Assembly: GCA_040754815.1 (NCBI GenBank) | Contig: JBFMBX010000003.1 | Location: forward strand, 310,001-374,000 | DNA: 64,000 nt | Origin: Bellilinea sp040754815 | GTDB taxonomy: Bacteria; Chloroflexota; Anaerolineae; Anaerolineales; Anaerolineaceae | Direction: 5' to 3' | In this document: piece after piece, positions 1 through 8,758 of the stretch | How positions within the stretch are numbered: position 1 is the stretch's first letter | How the letters are laid out: every line of letters begins with the position of its first letter | Translations under genes and position numbers: made by a program | The notes under the pieces: model-generated | What the model was told of the DNA's origin: nothing | What the model saw: only the letters and a program-made list of their open reading frames with translations | Databases searched by the model: none

Positions 1-1072
1 GCTGCAAACCAGGGATTTCCCATTCCGCTGCGGTAACATGAAGAGAAGAACCATCACTTAAATCAAACACCAGTTGAATGGTGTATTTTCCAAAGGAAGG
101 TACTCCAACAATGGTCGCTCGTTGATTGGCTTTCAATGCACCGGCAGTAATTTCTGCTGCGCTGGCGGTACCGTTATTGATAAAAACTACCATGGGAATA
201 TCGCGAAAAACCCCATCTTCATTTGTTTTGATCAGTTCAGGTGGTTTATCGCGGTATTGTTGTCGAAGGATGGGTGAATCAGCGGGTAAAAACAACCCGG
301 CAATTTTTACGCCGCTATCAACCAAACCACCTGAATTATTCCGTAAATCCAGAATAATACTTTGAACACCCTGAGAGATCAAATCGGCGACGGCGTTTTT
401 AACTTCATCTGCAGTGGTGGCAGACATTAAGTTAACCTGAATATAACCCACCAGCTCGTTCTCAAGTAATTTATTCCATGTAACCGATGGTAAAGAGATT
501 TCCTCGCGGGTTATCTGAAAAGTGTATTCTTTTTGATCGTCTTCGCGATAAATGATTATTGTAACCGATGTTCCTTTTTCCCCGCGAAGCAGGGCAAGCA
601 CGTCATCATGGGGAGTTTGTAAAGTAATTTGCACCTCATCAATTTGAAGCAAAATATCACCATCCAGAACTCCCGTTCGTTTTGCCGGTGAATCGGGAAA
701 GGGATACAACCGGTATTGATTTTGTTCATCGCGTTGAATGCGTGCGCCAATTCCACCAAATTTCCCTTGCAGTTGCTGGGTTTTAAGCTCGTGTTGTGGT
801 GGTTCCACGAAAGAGGTATAAGGATCGTTATATGCCTGTAATAAACCGCGTATCATTCCATATTCGATTTTATTCTGCTCTGGTAATGGGTAAAATCCAT
901 GGGTGAGGAGCAACCGGTAAGCCTGCTCATATATGGGGTAGTTTGATGCGTTTACTGAAAACGTTTGATGATCTCTCACCCAGTAACCGACTGCAAATCC
1001 TACACTCCCAACTATCAAAACGATCAGGGTTGCCAGAATGATTTGCCATGGTTTGGAAGGCAGTTTATTCAC
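1..1072 (-). CDS. S41-family C-terminal processing protease, C-terminus cut by window edge
   Basis: Translating the minus strand gives 357 residues without a stop before the window edge, so the C-terminus is missing. Residues about 10-30 form one membrane anchor. Residues about 95-175 read as a PDZ domain (FGGIGARI, then GVLDGDILLQIDE). The protease core follows, with the family serine in GTASAAE (Ser304) and lysine in SFGK (Lys329). The LDLRNNSGG motif near 242 is also typical of S41. CtpA/Prc-type enzymes cleave envelope proteins outside the membrane. The start is a GTG preceded by AGAAGG seven bases upstream. The gene is divergent from the aminotransferase gene at 1155. Family assignment is firm; the substrate is unknown. 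Confidence 0.9.
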   Translation of the reverse strand, partial: MNKLPSKPWQIILATLIVLIVGSVGFAVGYWVRDHQTFSVNASNYPIYEQAYRLLLTHGFYPLPEQNKIEYGMIRGLLQAYNDPYTSFVEPPQHELKTQQLQGKFGGIGARIQRDEQNQYRLYPFPDSPAKRTGVLDGDILLQIDEVQITLQTPHDDVLALLRGEKGTSVTIIIYREDDQKEYTFQITREEISLPSVTWNKLLENELVGYIQVNLMSATTADEVKNAVADLISQGVQSIILDLRNNSGGLVDSGVKIAGLFLPADSPILRQQYRDKPPELIKTNEDGVFRDIPMVVFINNGTASAAEITAGALKANQRATIVGVPSFGKYTIQLVFDLSDGSSLHVTAAEWEIPGLQ

Positions 1073-1154
1073 GATAGAACCTTCTTATAGATGAAGTTGT
1101 TTTTATATTTCAACAGTATAATCCAACCACGATTTTAATTCACCGGGAAATAAT

Positions 1155-2000
1155 ATGATTTCTGCATATCGAATCAACCAGATTCAAGGCGATTTTCAAA
1201 GGATTTTTGATGGAATTGATATCCACTCTTTGGACGAAGCCAATCGCTTAATTCCGGATGGGGTTTATACGACTTTTAGAACTTATGAAAAAAACAAAGT
1301 TCTGGATATTGAGGGGCATTTTGATCGTCTGGAACATTCGGCAATCTTGTTGGGATATGAATTGAAGTTGAATCGCGAGTTAATCCGAAAAATTCTGCGG
1401 GATGTTCTTGAATCCTTACCCGCCGATGAGGCAAGAATTCGGATTAGTGTCCCACTAACAGGGAATAAGAATTTGTCTGAGGTTTATATTTTCATTGAAA
1501 AGCTCAAAACCCCTTCTCTGGAAGAGTATTCAAGGGGGGTGAAAGTGATCACCATCCATTTCTACCGTGAGAACCCTGCGGCAAAAACGACTTCTTTTAT
1601 CCATTTGGCGGATGAAATCCGGAAAAAACTTCCTCATGATGTGAATGAGGCTATCATGGTGGATAAAAATGGTCGGATGTTGGAAGGACTGAGCAGCAAC
1701 TTTTTTGCAATCAGCAAAGGAAAGGTTTTTACGGACGAAAGCCACGTTCTGGCGGGGCTTACTCGAAAAATGGTGCTGGAAATTATCAAAGAGGTGGGGC
1801 TGCCGGTATGCCCGGAAGGTTTTCTTTACAGCGAAATTGATCAAATGGACGAGGCTTTCATAACCAGCACCAGCAGGGGTGTTTTACCCGTACGGGCAAT
1901 TGATGACAAAATCATAGGTAATGGCAAGGTTGGCGACCTGACCGGGAAAATTATGCAAAGATATAAAGAAAAGATAAAGGAAGCAATTGAACCAGTTTAA
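1155..2000 (+). CDS. Class IV PLP-dependent aminotransferase (IlvE / aminodeoxychorismate lyase family)
   Basis: The 281-residue protein has the length and fold signature of the D-amino acid / branched-chain aminotransferase family. The probable PLP lysine is Lys144 in AAKTTSF. It is followed by VNEAIMVD (about 162-169) and LEGLSSNFFAI (about 177-187), the usual cofactor-phosphate and substrate region. TSTSRGVLPV near 238 corresponds to the C-terminal phosphate-binding turn. Such enzymes are cytosolic and make branched-chain amino acids, D-amino acids or p-aminobenzoate. The sequence alone does not decide between them; no pabB or ilv gene lies nearby. Its last four bases overlap the end of the convergent DUF2007 gene. 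Confidence 0.85.
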   Translation: MISAYRINQIQGDFQRIFDGIDIHSLDEANRLIPDGVYTTFRTYEKNKVLDIEGHFDRLEHSAILLGYELKLNRELIRKILRDVLESLPADEARIRISVPLTGNKNLSEVYIFIEKLKTPSLEEYSRGVKVITIHFYRENPAAKTTSFIHLADEIRKKLPHDVNEAIMVDKNGRMLEGLSSNFFAISKGKVFTDESHVLAGLTRKMVLEIIKEVGLPVCPEGFLYSEIDQMDEAFITSTSRGVLPVRAIDDKIIGNGKVGDLTGKIMQRYKEKIKEAIEPV

Positions 2001-2278
2001 GCGTCCTCTTCGGGTTGTTCGCCTTCTTCATCCAGATCATCGAAATTTTCAAATTCACCCGCTTGCATTTTCTCAATAAGTTGCCGGGCAGTTGAAAACT
2101 GGTCGTCAGGCACGTACAGGAGCACTTCACCTAAAGGTCCTACGGTAAGCCCGTATACAGCACCGGCACTTTCCCGCCGTTGAATGACGGTAATTCCGGC
2201 GGCTTCCAGCATCAAGCGCACCATATCGGCCTCTAACTGTCCATTGGCGGTAAAAACTTTCAGGTATTCGTTCGACAT
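1997..2278 (-). CDS. DUF2007-family small protein
   Basis: A 93-residue acidic protein. Residues 4-68 match the DUF2007 pattern: a beta-alpha-beta start (EYLKVFTANGQLEADMVRLMLEAAGI), then a Gly-rich turn and a strand-helix with VPDDQFSTARQLIEK. The family is a ferredoxin-like fold sometimes called a putative signal-transducing protein; its biochemical role is unknown. The last 20 residues are mostly Asp and Glu. It starts seven bases after the stop of the preceding 115-residue gene, so it is probably the last gene of the mrfA-mrfB transcript. AAGGA lies upstream of the ATG. Family call is good; function unknown. Confidence 0.7.
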   Translation of the reverse strand: MSNEYLKVFTANGQLEADMVRLMLEAAGITVIQRRESAGAVYGLTVGPLGEVLLYVPDDQFSTARQLIEKMQAGEFENFDDLDEEGEQPEEDA

Positions 2279-2285
2279 TAGTTTA

Positions 2286-2633
2286 TTATCCTTCTGTTGA
2301 GGTCAGGACTTCCTTAACCAGATTGTAAATCTCTTCTAAACGTTGTTTATACATCTGATAATGTTTGAAAAGCCGCTGCTGTTCGGGATCTGTATAAACG
2401 GATAATTTTTCAAATTCGTTGTTCAAATCATCAATTTCCGGAAAGGGGATAAATTGACCGCTTTTTTGGAATGCTTGAAAGATCAGTTTGCTGACGTGTT
2501 CGTCAAAATTATGCAGGAATCGATACAGATTGGCGAGAGGAGAATTATTATCCACCTCTTCTAAATGGATGGTTTTTTGCTTAATAATGGCCTGTTTTAA
2601 TTGGAGGATTCGGTCATTCATGGGATATGCCAT
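2286..2633 (-). CDS. Conserved-looking helical protein of unknown function
   Basis: I do not recognise this 115-residue protein. It looks entirely alpha-helical, with many Leu, Glu and Gln residues and no signal peptide, membrane segment or cysteine. The helical, Gln-rich character recalls the YlbF/YmcA group, but I see no specific motif. It sits between mrfB, which it overlaps by about 20 bases, and the DUF2007 gene. That placement suggests one polycistronic unit with the MrfAB pair. A second in-frame ATG at 2621 would shorten it by four residues; neither start has a clear ribosome binding site. Coding is supported by the tight packing and the absence of a better frame. Confidence 0.6.
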   Translation of the reverse strand: MAYPMNDRILQLKQAIIKQKTIHLEEVDNNSPLANLYRFLHNFDEHVSKLIFQAFQKSGQFIPFPEIDDLNNEFEKLSVYTDPEQQRLFKHYQMYKQRLEEIYNLVKEVLTSTEG

Positions 2634-3873
2634 TGTGAGGCTTGCCCGATTTTTGAAGAAGTCGGTTTCTGCGATGTTCCAGTTCTTTAATTTTTTGTTT
2701 TTTGATATATCGAGGCAAGGGTAAAGTGTTCAGGAATTTCAGGGCAGTCTCAGTCCATTCCAAAGCCTGATAATGTGATTTTTGATGATGTTCATAATAT
2801 TTCGCAATCTCAACGCAGGCTTCTACTTCGTTAAATTCTACTGCTTTCATCCATAGTACCAACGCTTTGTCGTACTCACCGGTGCGGCGATAAAGACTAG
2901 CAAAACGGTACAGGGTTTGAATAAAAAAGTGTGTTGGCAGTCCTATTTTAAGGCTGGCTTCATAGAGTTGAACTGCACGATCATAATCTTTCAATTCTTC
3001 ATACAATCTCGCTATGGCAATCCAATCCAGACTTTGCCGTTCATTTGCTTCCAGTGGATTTTGCAGTAAATTTGCCAGATGGACAAATAAAGCCGACAAA
3101 GAGACTATATCCACTTCATTGTGGTAAAAAACGCCTTTCATGGGGTCGGCATTTTGGGTCTGCAAATATTCGAAATACATTTGCGGCACCATCCAACCGG
3201 GGATTTCCTCCGCCGAGCGGTGAAAGCCGAGTATTTCCTGCTCCAGATTACCCAAAGAACGGTCGTTTAAGCGATTCCGCCAAATGCGCCGCGTCAGGGA
3301 AAGTAAGTCAATGTGATGTTTTTCCTTCAGGGGGTTATTAAATCCATTCAAAATATAGCGATTATTCAAGAGTGGCGCATCAAAGGATTTGCCGTTATAA
3401 GTAACCATTATCCGAAATGGAGTAATCAGCTCATCCAGCGCGGTAAGAAATGCGTCTTCTTCAGCGGGATGGCGTAAAAAGACTTGTGTAATGTGATAAT
3501 TACCTTGTTTCCAGTAACCCAAACCAACTAGAAAAACGAGCGTTCCACTTCCACCTGCCAGACCCGAGGTTTCGGTATCCAGAAACACGATTTCATCTAT
3601 TTGAATTGGAGGGTCAACGGGCAGACGTGACCATGCCAAAAGAGTGGTTAAATCGAAGCGACCGTTAAAGTCAATCATCCCGTGCCTGTAATCCGGGGAA
3701 TATTGCTTTTCGAAAACGAATGCATCTCCAAAAATGGTTGAATAACTTTTACCGGGGATAATTTTTTCAATCGGGATTCCCGAGTCGATTTTGGGGGAAG
3801 CATGGGTGGTTGTTGAGTCTGTCCCAATTTGAACTCCCAGCATTCTTAAGCGATTTAAAAACGATTCATCCAT
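2614..3873 (-). CDS. mrfB: MrfB/YprB-type RNase H-fold 3'-5' exonuclease with TPR repeats
   Basis: About 419 residues. The N-terminal half carries a DEDD exonuclease fold: LDTETSG (Exo I Asp and Glu), YNGKSFDAPLL (Exo II Asp) and HNEVDIVSL (Exo III His and Asp). The C-terminal part has helical TPR-like repeats (DWIAIARLYEELKDYDRAVQLYEAS and DKALVLWMKAVEF). In Bacillus subtilis the homologous YprB/MrfB acts with the helicase YprA/MrfA in repair of mitomycin C damage. Here it follows the helicase gene by seven bases, matching that pairing. The ATG at 3873 was preferred because upstream in-frame codons lie inside the helicase gene. Confidence 0.85.
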   Translation of the reverse strand: MDESFLNRLRMLGVQIGTDSTTTHASPKIDSGIPIEKIIPGKSYSTIFGDAFVFEKQYSPDYRHGMIDFNGRFDLTTLLAWSRLPVDPPIQIDEIVFLDTETSGLAGGSGTLVFLVGLGYWKQGNYHITQVFLRHPAEEDAFLTALDELITPFRIMVTYNGKSFDAPLLNNRYILNGFNNPLKEKHHIDLLSLTRRIWRNRLNDRSLGNLEQEILGFHRSAEEIPGWMVPQMYFEYLQTQNADPMKGVFYHNEVDIVSLSALFVHLANLLQNPLEANERQSLDWIAIARLYEELKDYDRAVQLYEASLKIGLPTHFFIQTLYRFASLYRRTGEYDKALVLWMKAVEFNEVEACVEIAKYYEHHQKSHYQALEWTETALKFLNTLPLPRYIKKQKIKELEHRRNRLLQKSGKPHNGISHE

Positions 3874-3880
3874 GATGTTA

Positions 3881-6388
3881 TTATAAGCGAATGGGTAGTC
3901 CATTGAGAATTTGAAGCAATGCAATTGTCTCTTGCTTTCCCGCAAAACCATTTTCACCACCGACGCCAACACAGGAAGGACAACCTTCACTACAAGAGCA
4001 GCTTAAAACCACTTCCAATGCGCCAGAAAGAAGCGATTCGTGGCGTTCGAAGAGGCTTTGGGAAAGTCCGATTCCTGCGGCAGTATTGTCATAAATCAAC
4101 ACAACGGGATTGCCCTCGCAAATGGGTGACTGGGAATCGCTGACCGAACCCAAATCGCCTGCATCGCAAAGCACATACAGCGGTGCTAATTGGGTAAGCA
4201 CGTACCTTAACCCGGATAAGCCACTGCGAATGCGTACCACCGTTTCTGCTTTTTGATGGCAAGCCGGACAAAGGGTGATCAGGTTTTCGAGCCGGTTTGC
4301 CTGCTCATACGTGGAAAATTGACGAAAAGGGATTTTGTGATGAACATGGTGGGCTGCGCCTTTTTCCGGCAAGGCACAGAGTTGACAGGTAAAATGATCT
4401 CGCTGACGGGCAAGATTTTTTTGCTTTTGCCAGTTAGGGCCGTAATTGATGGGGGTTGCGGACCAGAGATTATTGTCAGAAAGTTGTTGTATGGATTGTG
4501 AGTGGATTTCAATCCAATACGCCGTGGTTCTTAGTGAGCGTTGAGGCAATTCCAATTCTTCGGTTGCGAGGATTTCTTTATCATGAAAGGAAATTTTACG
4601 AAAACCTTTCAATTGACGGGTGACTTCAACTTCACCAAAATGGATGTTGCAACCGGCCATTGGTTGAACTTTATCTTCGGTAATTTTTTGAATGGTTTGA
4701 TCCATGATTGGCTGGGTGTAATAATCCCCATTAAAGGGCAACAGACGTGCGTACTTCTTTTCAAAATTCAACTCTTCTACGATATAAGTTTGGCCCTGAT
4801 GGAGATAAACAGCGCCGGGATGAACCATCCAATCAATGCTGGCCTGATCAATCTCGCCAATGGTGGTTATTCGTTCGTCTTCTTCAACATGCAGGAGAAA
4901 TGAATCCCCAGAAGTGCTTCTCAACGAGATCATTTGAGCGGGGAATTGATTGGCTCTCCAGATAAACCGATCCGCCGTGGCAAAAACTTCCTGATTTAAG
5001 GATAGCACCTGCAAAAACGGTCGAATATCATTCCAGGATAAACGGCCAAAAGCATCACCTTCGCGAAAGGGCAACTCAAAGACGGCGCAACGCAAATGTT
5101 GTAATAAAATCAATGGGTTATCTGCGTTTATCAAAGCCATTTCCGGCGCTTTTTCAAAGATAAATTCGGGGTGCTTGATGATGTACTGATCCAGAGGGCT
5201 GGAAGAGGCTATCAAAACGACAAGGGAGGTTTGTTTTTTTCTGCCGGCGCGTCCCGCCTGCTGATGGGTTGCGGCAATGCTGCCCGGATAACCGCTGATG
5301 ACCACAGACTCCATTCCACCAATATCTATCCCCAACTCAAGGGCATTGGTAGCAACAACAATTTTTGCCTGCCCGGTTTTTAACGCTTCTTCGATTTTCC
5401 TCCTCTGGGTGGGTAAATAACCACTGCGATAGGCAAAAATCTGGTTGGCGAGGTGTGGATTATGTTCTTGAAGGAACTTTACTCCCATTTCAACATTTTT
5501 GCGAGTATGCGCAAAAACAAGAGTTTGTTTACCTCTGGCGAGCAAATCTTCACCGAGGCGAACAGCCTCACTTAACGCCGAACGCCGTACCCCCAATTCC
5601 TGATGAATTACGGGTGGGTTATATAAAAGAAAGTATTTTTCACCCCGTGGGGATGAATTGTCAGAGACTTCCTGAAATGGAGATTCGATCAAATTTTCAG
5701 CATGTTCTCTGGCGTTTGCAACCGTCGCAGAGGTGAGAATATAAACCGGAGATGAAAAATAAAACCGGCTAATGCGCTTGAGCCGGCGAATCAGGTTTGC
5801 GATGTGAGAGCCAAACACGCCGCGATACAGATGGATCTCGTCCAGAACAATAAAGGTTAATCCGTGAAAGAAACGTTCCCACATGGGGTGATGGGGCAGG
5901 ATCGCCGTATGAAGCATATCGGGATTGGTGATTAAAATTCTTGTTTTTTCCCGAATCATTCGGCGTTGAGAGGTTGGAGTATCGCCGTCATAAATCGCTA
6001 TGGCATTATGTAATTGGGATGGCGAGAGGTTGATGATATTTTTATATTGATCTTGTGAAAGTGCTTTGGTTGGAAATAATAGCAATGCGGTAATGGCGAG
6101 GTCTTCCATGCACTTTTGCAAAATTGGCAAAAGGTAACATAGTGTTTTACCACTGGCTGTGCCAGTGGTGATAATGGTATGGTTTCCTTGAAAAATCCAA
6201 TTGAGTGCTTCGGCTTGATGGCGATAAAGGGAAAAAATGCCCGTTTCATTTAGTTTTTTTATCAATTCTTCGGCAATATTCCGGGGAAATTCGGTAAAAT
6301 CTCCCTGCGTTGCCGGGGTTTGATATACTTTAGCGATATTAGGAAAAATGGTCGGATCTTTCAGCCAAAAATTCAACACTTCTTTCAT
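3881..6388 (-). CDS. mrfA: MrfA/YprA-type DExH helicase with DUF1998 domain and an inserted HNH nuclease motif
   Basis: About 835 residues. Superfamily 2 helicase motifs are intact: TGTASGKT (motif I, near residue 77), DEIH (motif II, near 185), TSAT (motif III) and QAGRAGRK (motif VI, near 379). The C-terminal DUF1998 part holds LAPLYVLCDAGDLG, DNTAAGIGLS and the four-cysteine cluster CSCSEGCPSC. Between the two halves of DUF1998, near residues 650-715, lies a complete HNH pattern: CQLC, HHVHH, an Asn, then LCPACH. The family unwinds DNA in mitomycin C lesion repair in B. subtilis; the nuclease insertion is not part of that enzyme as I know it. ATG 6388 is preferred over an upstream TTG. mrfB follows directly. 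Confidence 0.88.
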   Translation of the reverse strand: MKEVLNFWLKDPTIFPNIAKVYQTPATQGDFTEFPRNIAEELIKKLNETGIFSLYRHQAEALNWIFQGNHTIITTGTASGKTLCYLLPILQKCMEDLAITALLLFPTKALSQDQYKNIINLSPSQLHNAIAIYDGDTPTSQRRMIREKTRILITNPDMLHTAILPHHPMWERFFHGLTFIVLDEIHLYRGVFGSHIANLIRRLKRISRFYFSSPVYILTSATVANAREHAENLIESPFQEVSDNSSPRGEKYFLLYNPPVIHQELGVRRSALSEAVRLGEDLLARGKQTLVFAHTRKNVEMGVKFLQEHNPHLANQIFAYRSGYLPTQRRKIEEALKTGQAKIVVATNALELGIDIGGMESVVISGYPGSIAATHQQAGRAGRKKQTSLVVLIASSSPLDQYIIKHPEFIFEKAPEMALINADNPLILLQHLRCAVFELPFREGDAFGRLSWNDIRPFLQVLSLNQEVFATADRFIWRANQFPAQMISLRSTSGDSFLLHVEEDERITTIGEIDQASIDWMVHPGAVYLHQGQTYIVEELNFEKKYARLLPFNGDYYTQPIMDQTIQKITEDKVQPMAGCNIHFGEVEVTRQLKGFRKISFHDKEILATEELELPQRSLRTTAYWIEIHSQSIQQLSDNNLWSATPINYGPNWQKQKNLARQRDHFTCQLCALPEKGAAHHVHHKIPFRQFSTYEQANRLENLITLCPACHQKAETVVRIRSGLSGLRYVLTQLAPLYVLCDAGDLGSVSDSQSPICEGNPVVLIYDNTAAGIGLSQSLFERHESLLSGALEVVLSCSCSEGCPSCVGVGGENGFAGKQETIALLQILNGLPIRL

Positions 6389-6537
6389 TGGCAATTCTCA
6401 ATCCTCATAACCGATCTATTTTTAATAACGCACTTAGCATTATACCTTTCAACAAAGTGGTAGAAAGATTCATTTCTCATTTTTTCCAATCTTTGGCTAT
6501 ACTTTGGATGTTTGACATCAATTCGGGAGAGTAATCA

Positions 6538-7875
6538 ATGAAATCTTCTGGTCGGTATCGCTGGTTTGTGGTGGGTGTGTTTTTTATGTTTATGTTATTA
6601 CACCAGGCCGATAAATTATTGATTGGCCCTTTAACTTCACCGATTATGAATTATTTCCAGATTGATGAAGCCCAAATGGGCCTTGTTTTTTCCGGCGCGA
6701 TTCTGGTTGGAGGAATTTTCTACCCCTTGTGGGGCTATTTGTATGATCGCTTTGCGCGTGCAAAGTTACTCGCTCTGGCTTCCCTTATCTGGGGGGCAAC
6801 TACATGGTTAAGCGCATTGGCTAAATCGTTTGGCGTTTTTGTTGCCACTCGTGCCTCAACGGGCATTGATGATGCCAGTTATCCCGGCCTTTATTCGCTG
6901 ATTTCCGATTATTTCCCTCCCAAAACACGTGGGAAAGTGTATGGTTTGTTGCAAATTGCCAGTCCGTTTGGATATATGATCGGCATGGTGCTGGCAATTG
7001 TTTTAGCGCCGGCGATTGGATGGCAGGGGATATTTTTCCTGACCGGTTCGCTGGGAATCGTGCTTGCCATCGTCATCTTCTCAACTGTACGGGAAATGCC
7101 CCGAGGCGGCAGTGAACCGGAACTTGAAAATATTGAACAGCACACCCATTACCGATTTGAATGGAAAACGGCTTTGGGGCTGTTCAGGAAAAAGAGTTTG
7201 TTGCTTTTATTTACACAGGGTTTCTTTGGGGTTTTTCCCTGGCAGGTGATTACCTTCTGGTTTTTCCGCTATCTGGAAACGGAGCGCGGATTTGACTCGA
7301 ATCAGGTGCTGATCACAATGATTATTGCCGTGTTGTTTTTATCTGCTGGTTATCCGATAGGAGGCGCATTGGGGGATTTTCTTTTCAAAAAGAATCTGCG
7401 AGGACGCCTGATTGTTTCTGCCTTTGGAGTGATCACCGGTGCACTTCTATTGTGGTTCTCTCTGAGCATACCTGAAAATAATGTGGTGTTTTTCACGATT
7501 TCGATGGCAATAACGGCTGTCTTTATTCCATTTGCCTCACCAAATGTGCTTTCAACGGTGTATGATGTTACTCTTCCCGAGGTCAGGTCAACAGCGAATT
7601 CCATTCAAAATTTGATTGAACAAGGGGGGTCGGCAGTAGCACCGGCGTTAGCGGGATTAATTGCGGTAAACTCATCCCTTAAGGATGCGATTCTTATTAT
7701 ATGTGTAGGTGCATGGGTTTTGTGTTTCCTTTTCTTTTTAGGAGCCATTTACCTGTTGCCGCGAGATATTCAGGATTTGCGCAACCAACTGGCGCTTCGT
7801 GCGGAAAAGGAGAAGCAATCTCTCACATCCCCCAGCATTGAAAAATCCATGAGTACTGCACCAGCCCAGGATTGA
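6538..7875 (+). CDS. Major facilitator superfamily transporter
   Basis: The 445-residue protein shows twelve hydrophobic segments in two sixes separated by a charged loop near residues 185-215. The cytoplasmic motif between TM2 and TM3 appears as GYLYDRFARAK. Start is supported by GGGAGAG six bases before the ATG. The tail of about 35 residues is polar. The N-terminal pattern is reminiscent of organophosphate or sphingolipid-type MFS members, but the substrate cannot be read from sequence. The prepilin-peptidase-like gene starts one base after its stop, so the two are cotranscribed, and a strong terminator follows that gene. Confidence 0.85.
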   Translation: MKSSGRYRWFVVGVFFMFMLLHQADKLLIGPLTSPIMNYFQIDEAQMGLVFSGAILVGGIFYPLWGYLYDRFARAKLLALASLIWGATTWLSALAKSFGVFVATRASTGIDDASYPGLYSLISDYFPPKTRGKVYGLLQIASPFGYMIGMVLAIVLAPAIGWQGIFFLTGSLGIVLAIVIFSTVREMPRGGSEPELENIEQHTHYRFEWKTALGLFRKKSLLLLFTQGFFGVFPWQVITFWFFRYLETERGFDSNQVLITMIIAVLFLSAGYPIGGALGDFLFKKNLRGRLIVSAFGVITGALLLWFSLSIPENNVVFFTISMAITAVFIPFASPNVLSTVYDVTLPEVRSTANSIQNLIEQGGSAVAPALAGLIAVNSSLKDAILIICVGAWVLCFLFFLGAIYLLPRDIQDLRNQLALRAEKEKQSLTSPSIEKSMSTAPAQD

Positions 7876-7876
7876 T

Positions 7877-8623
7877 ATGAATTTTTTATTCATCCCCTTG
7901 ATTGCAATTCTCGGTTGGCTGTGCGGGGTAATCCTTAATTATCTGGCCGATGTTTTACCTCGTACCCGCCGATTAAGATCGCCGCAATGCCATCGGTGTG
8001 AAAATAAAATTACGCTGGTAGATTATGTCTTAATTCGTAAGTGCCGGAATTGTGGCAACCGCAGAACAAAAAGAACATACCTCGTTCAAATTTTATCTTT
8101 GATCCTGGTGCCTGTGGTGTATTTATTCCCTCCCCAGCTGTTTGGTTTCTGGCTGAGTCTGCCTTATTTTTTATATTTCGCCCTGATCTTCATTATGGAT
8201 GTTGAATATCGGGTGGTGCTGTATGAAGTTGTGGGAGCAGGTATTCTGATTTCGATTCCAATGGGAATTTACTGGAATGGGCTGGTGGATACGATCATTG
8301 GCGGTTTGGCCGGTTTTGGAATTATGTTTATTCTGTATTACTTTGGGGTATTGTTCAACCGCTGGGTCTCCAAACGAAGAGGAGAAAATATCGAAGAAGT
8401 GGCTTTGGGTTTTGGCGATGTTAATTTGAGTGGAATTTTAGGTTTGTTGTTGGGGTGGCCCAAAATTGCAATCAGTTTATTCTTCTCGGTAGTATTGGGG
8501 GGCGTGTTCAGCGGATTGTATCTGGTCATTCATGTGCTTGCCCGCCGCTACCGCCCGTTCACTGCCATACCGTATGCTCCATTTCTGGTTATCATTGCAG
8601 TGGTGTTGTTTTATCTTGCTTAA
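7877..8623 (+). CDS. A24-family prepilin-peptidase-like membrane aspartyl protease
   Basis: A 248-residue protein with about seven membrane segments. Features of the TadV/PilD family are present. A cytoplasmic zinc-type pair, CHRC (38-41) and CRNC (56-59), is followed by two membrane-edge aspartates, Asp108 in FIMDVE and Asp181 in the hallmark GFGDVNL. Bifunctional prepilin peptidases cleave and N-methylate type IV pilin leaders at the inner membrane. No pilin or pilus assembly gene is in this window, so it is either an unlinked prepilin peptidase or a family member with another substrate. It forms a two-gene unit with the MFS transporter and ends before a rho-independent terminator. Confidence 0.8.
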   Translation: MNFLFIPLIAILGWLCGVILNYLADVLPRTRRLRSPQCHRCENKITLVDYVLIRKCRNCGNRRTKRTYLVQILSLILVPVVYLFPPQLFGFWLSLPYFLYFALIFIMDVEYRVVLYEVVGAGILISIPMGIYWNGLVDTIIGGLAGFGIMFILYYFGVLFNRWVSKRRGENIEEVALGFGDVNLSGILGLLLGWPKIAISLFFSVVLGGVFSGLYLVIHVLARRYRPFTAIPYAPFLVIIAVVLFYLA

Positions 8624-8665
8624 CTGTCGTATTGTTAGAGATGGCGCGGGCATTTTAGAAAATAA

Positions 8666-8700
8666 GACCCTCTGCTATTCAGGCAGAGGGTCTCTTTTTG
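8666..8700 (+). terminator. Rho-independent terminator after the MFS / prepilin peptidase unit
   Basis: A perfect 10-bp stem, GACCCTCTGC (8666-8675) with GCAGAGGGTC (8683-8692), a 7-base loop, then TCTTTTTG. It lies between convergent genes and may also serve the pckA side. Confidence 0.9.
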
Positions 8701-8758
8701 TTTACCTTATTCTTTTACGGAGTGAATAAATAGTTCCACTATATTACAGTTTCGAAGG

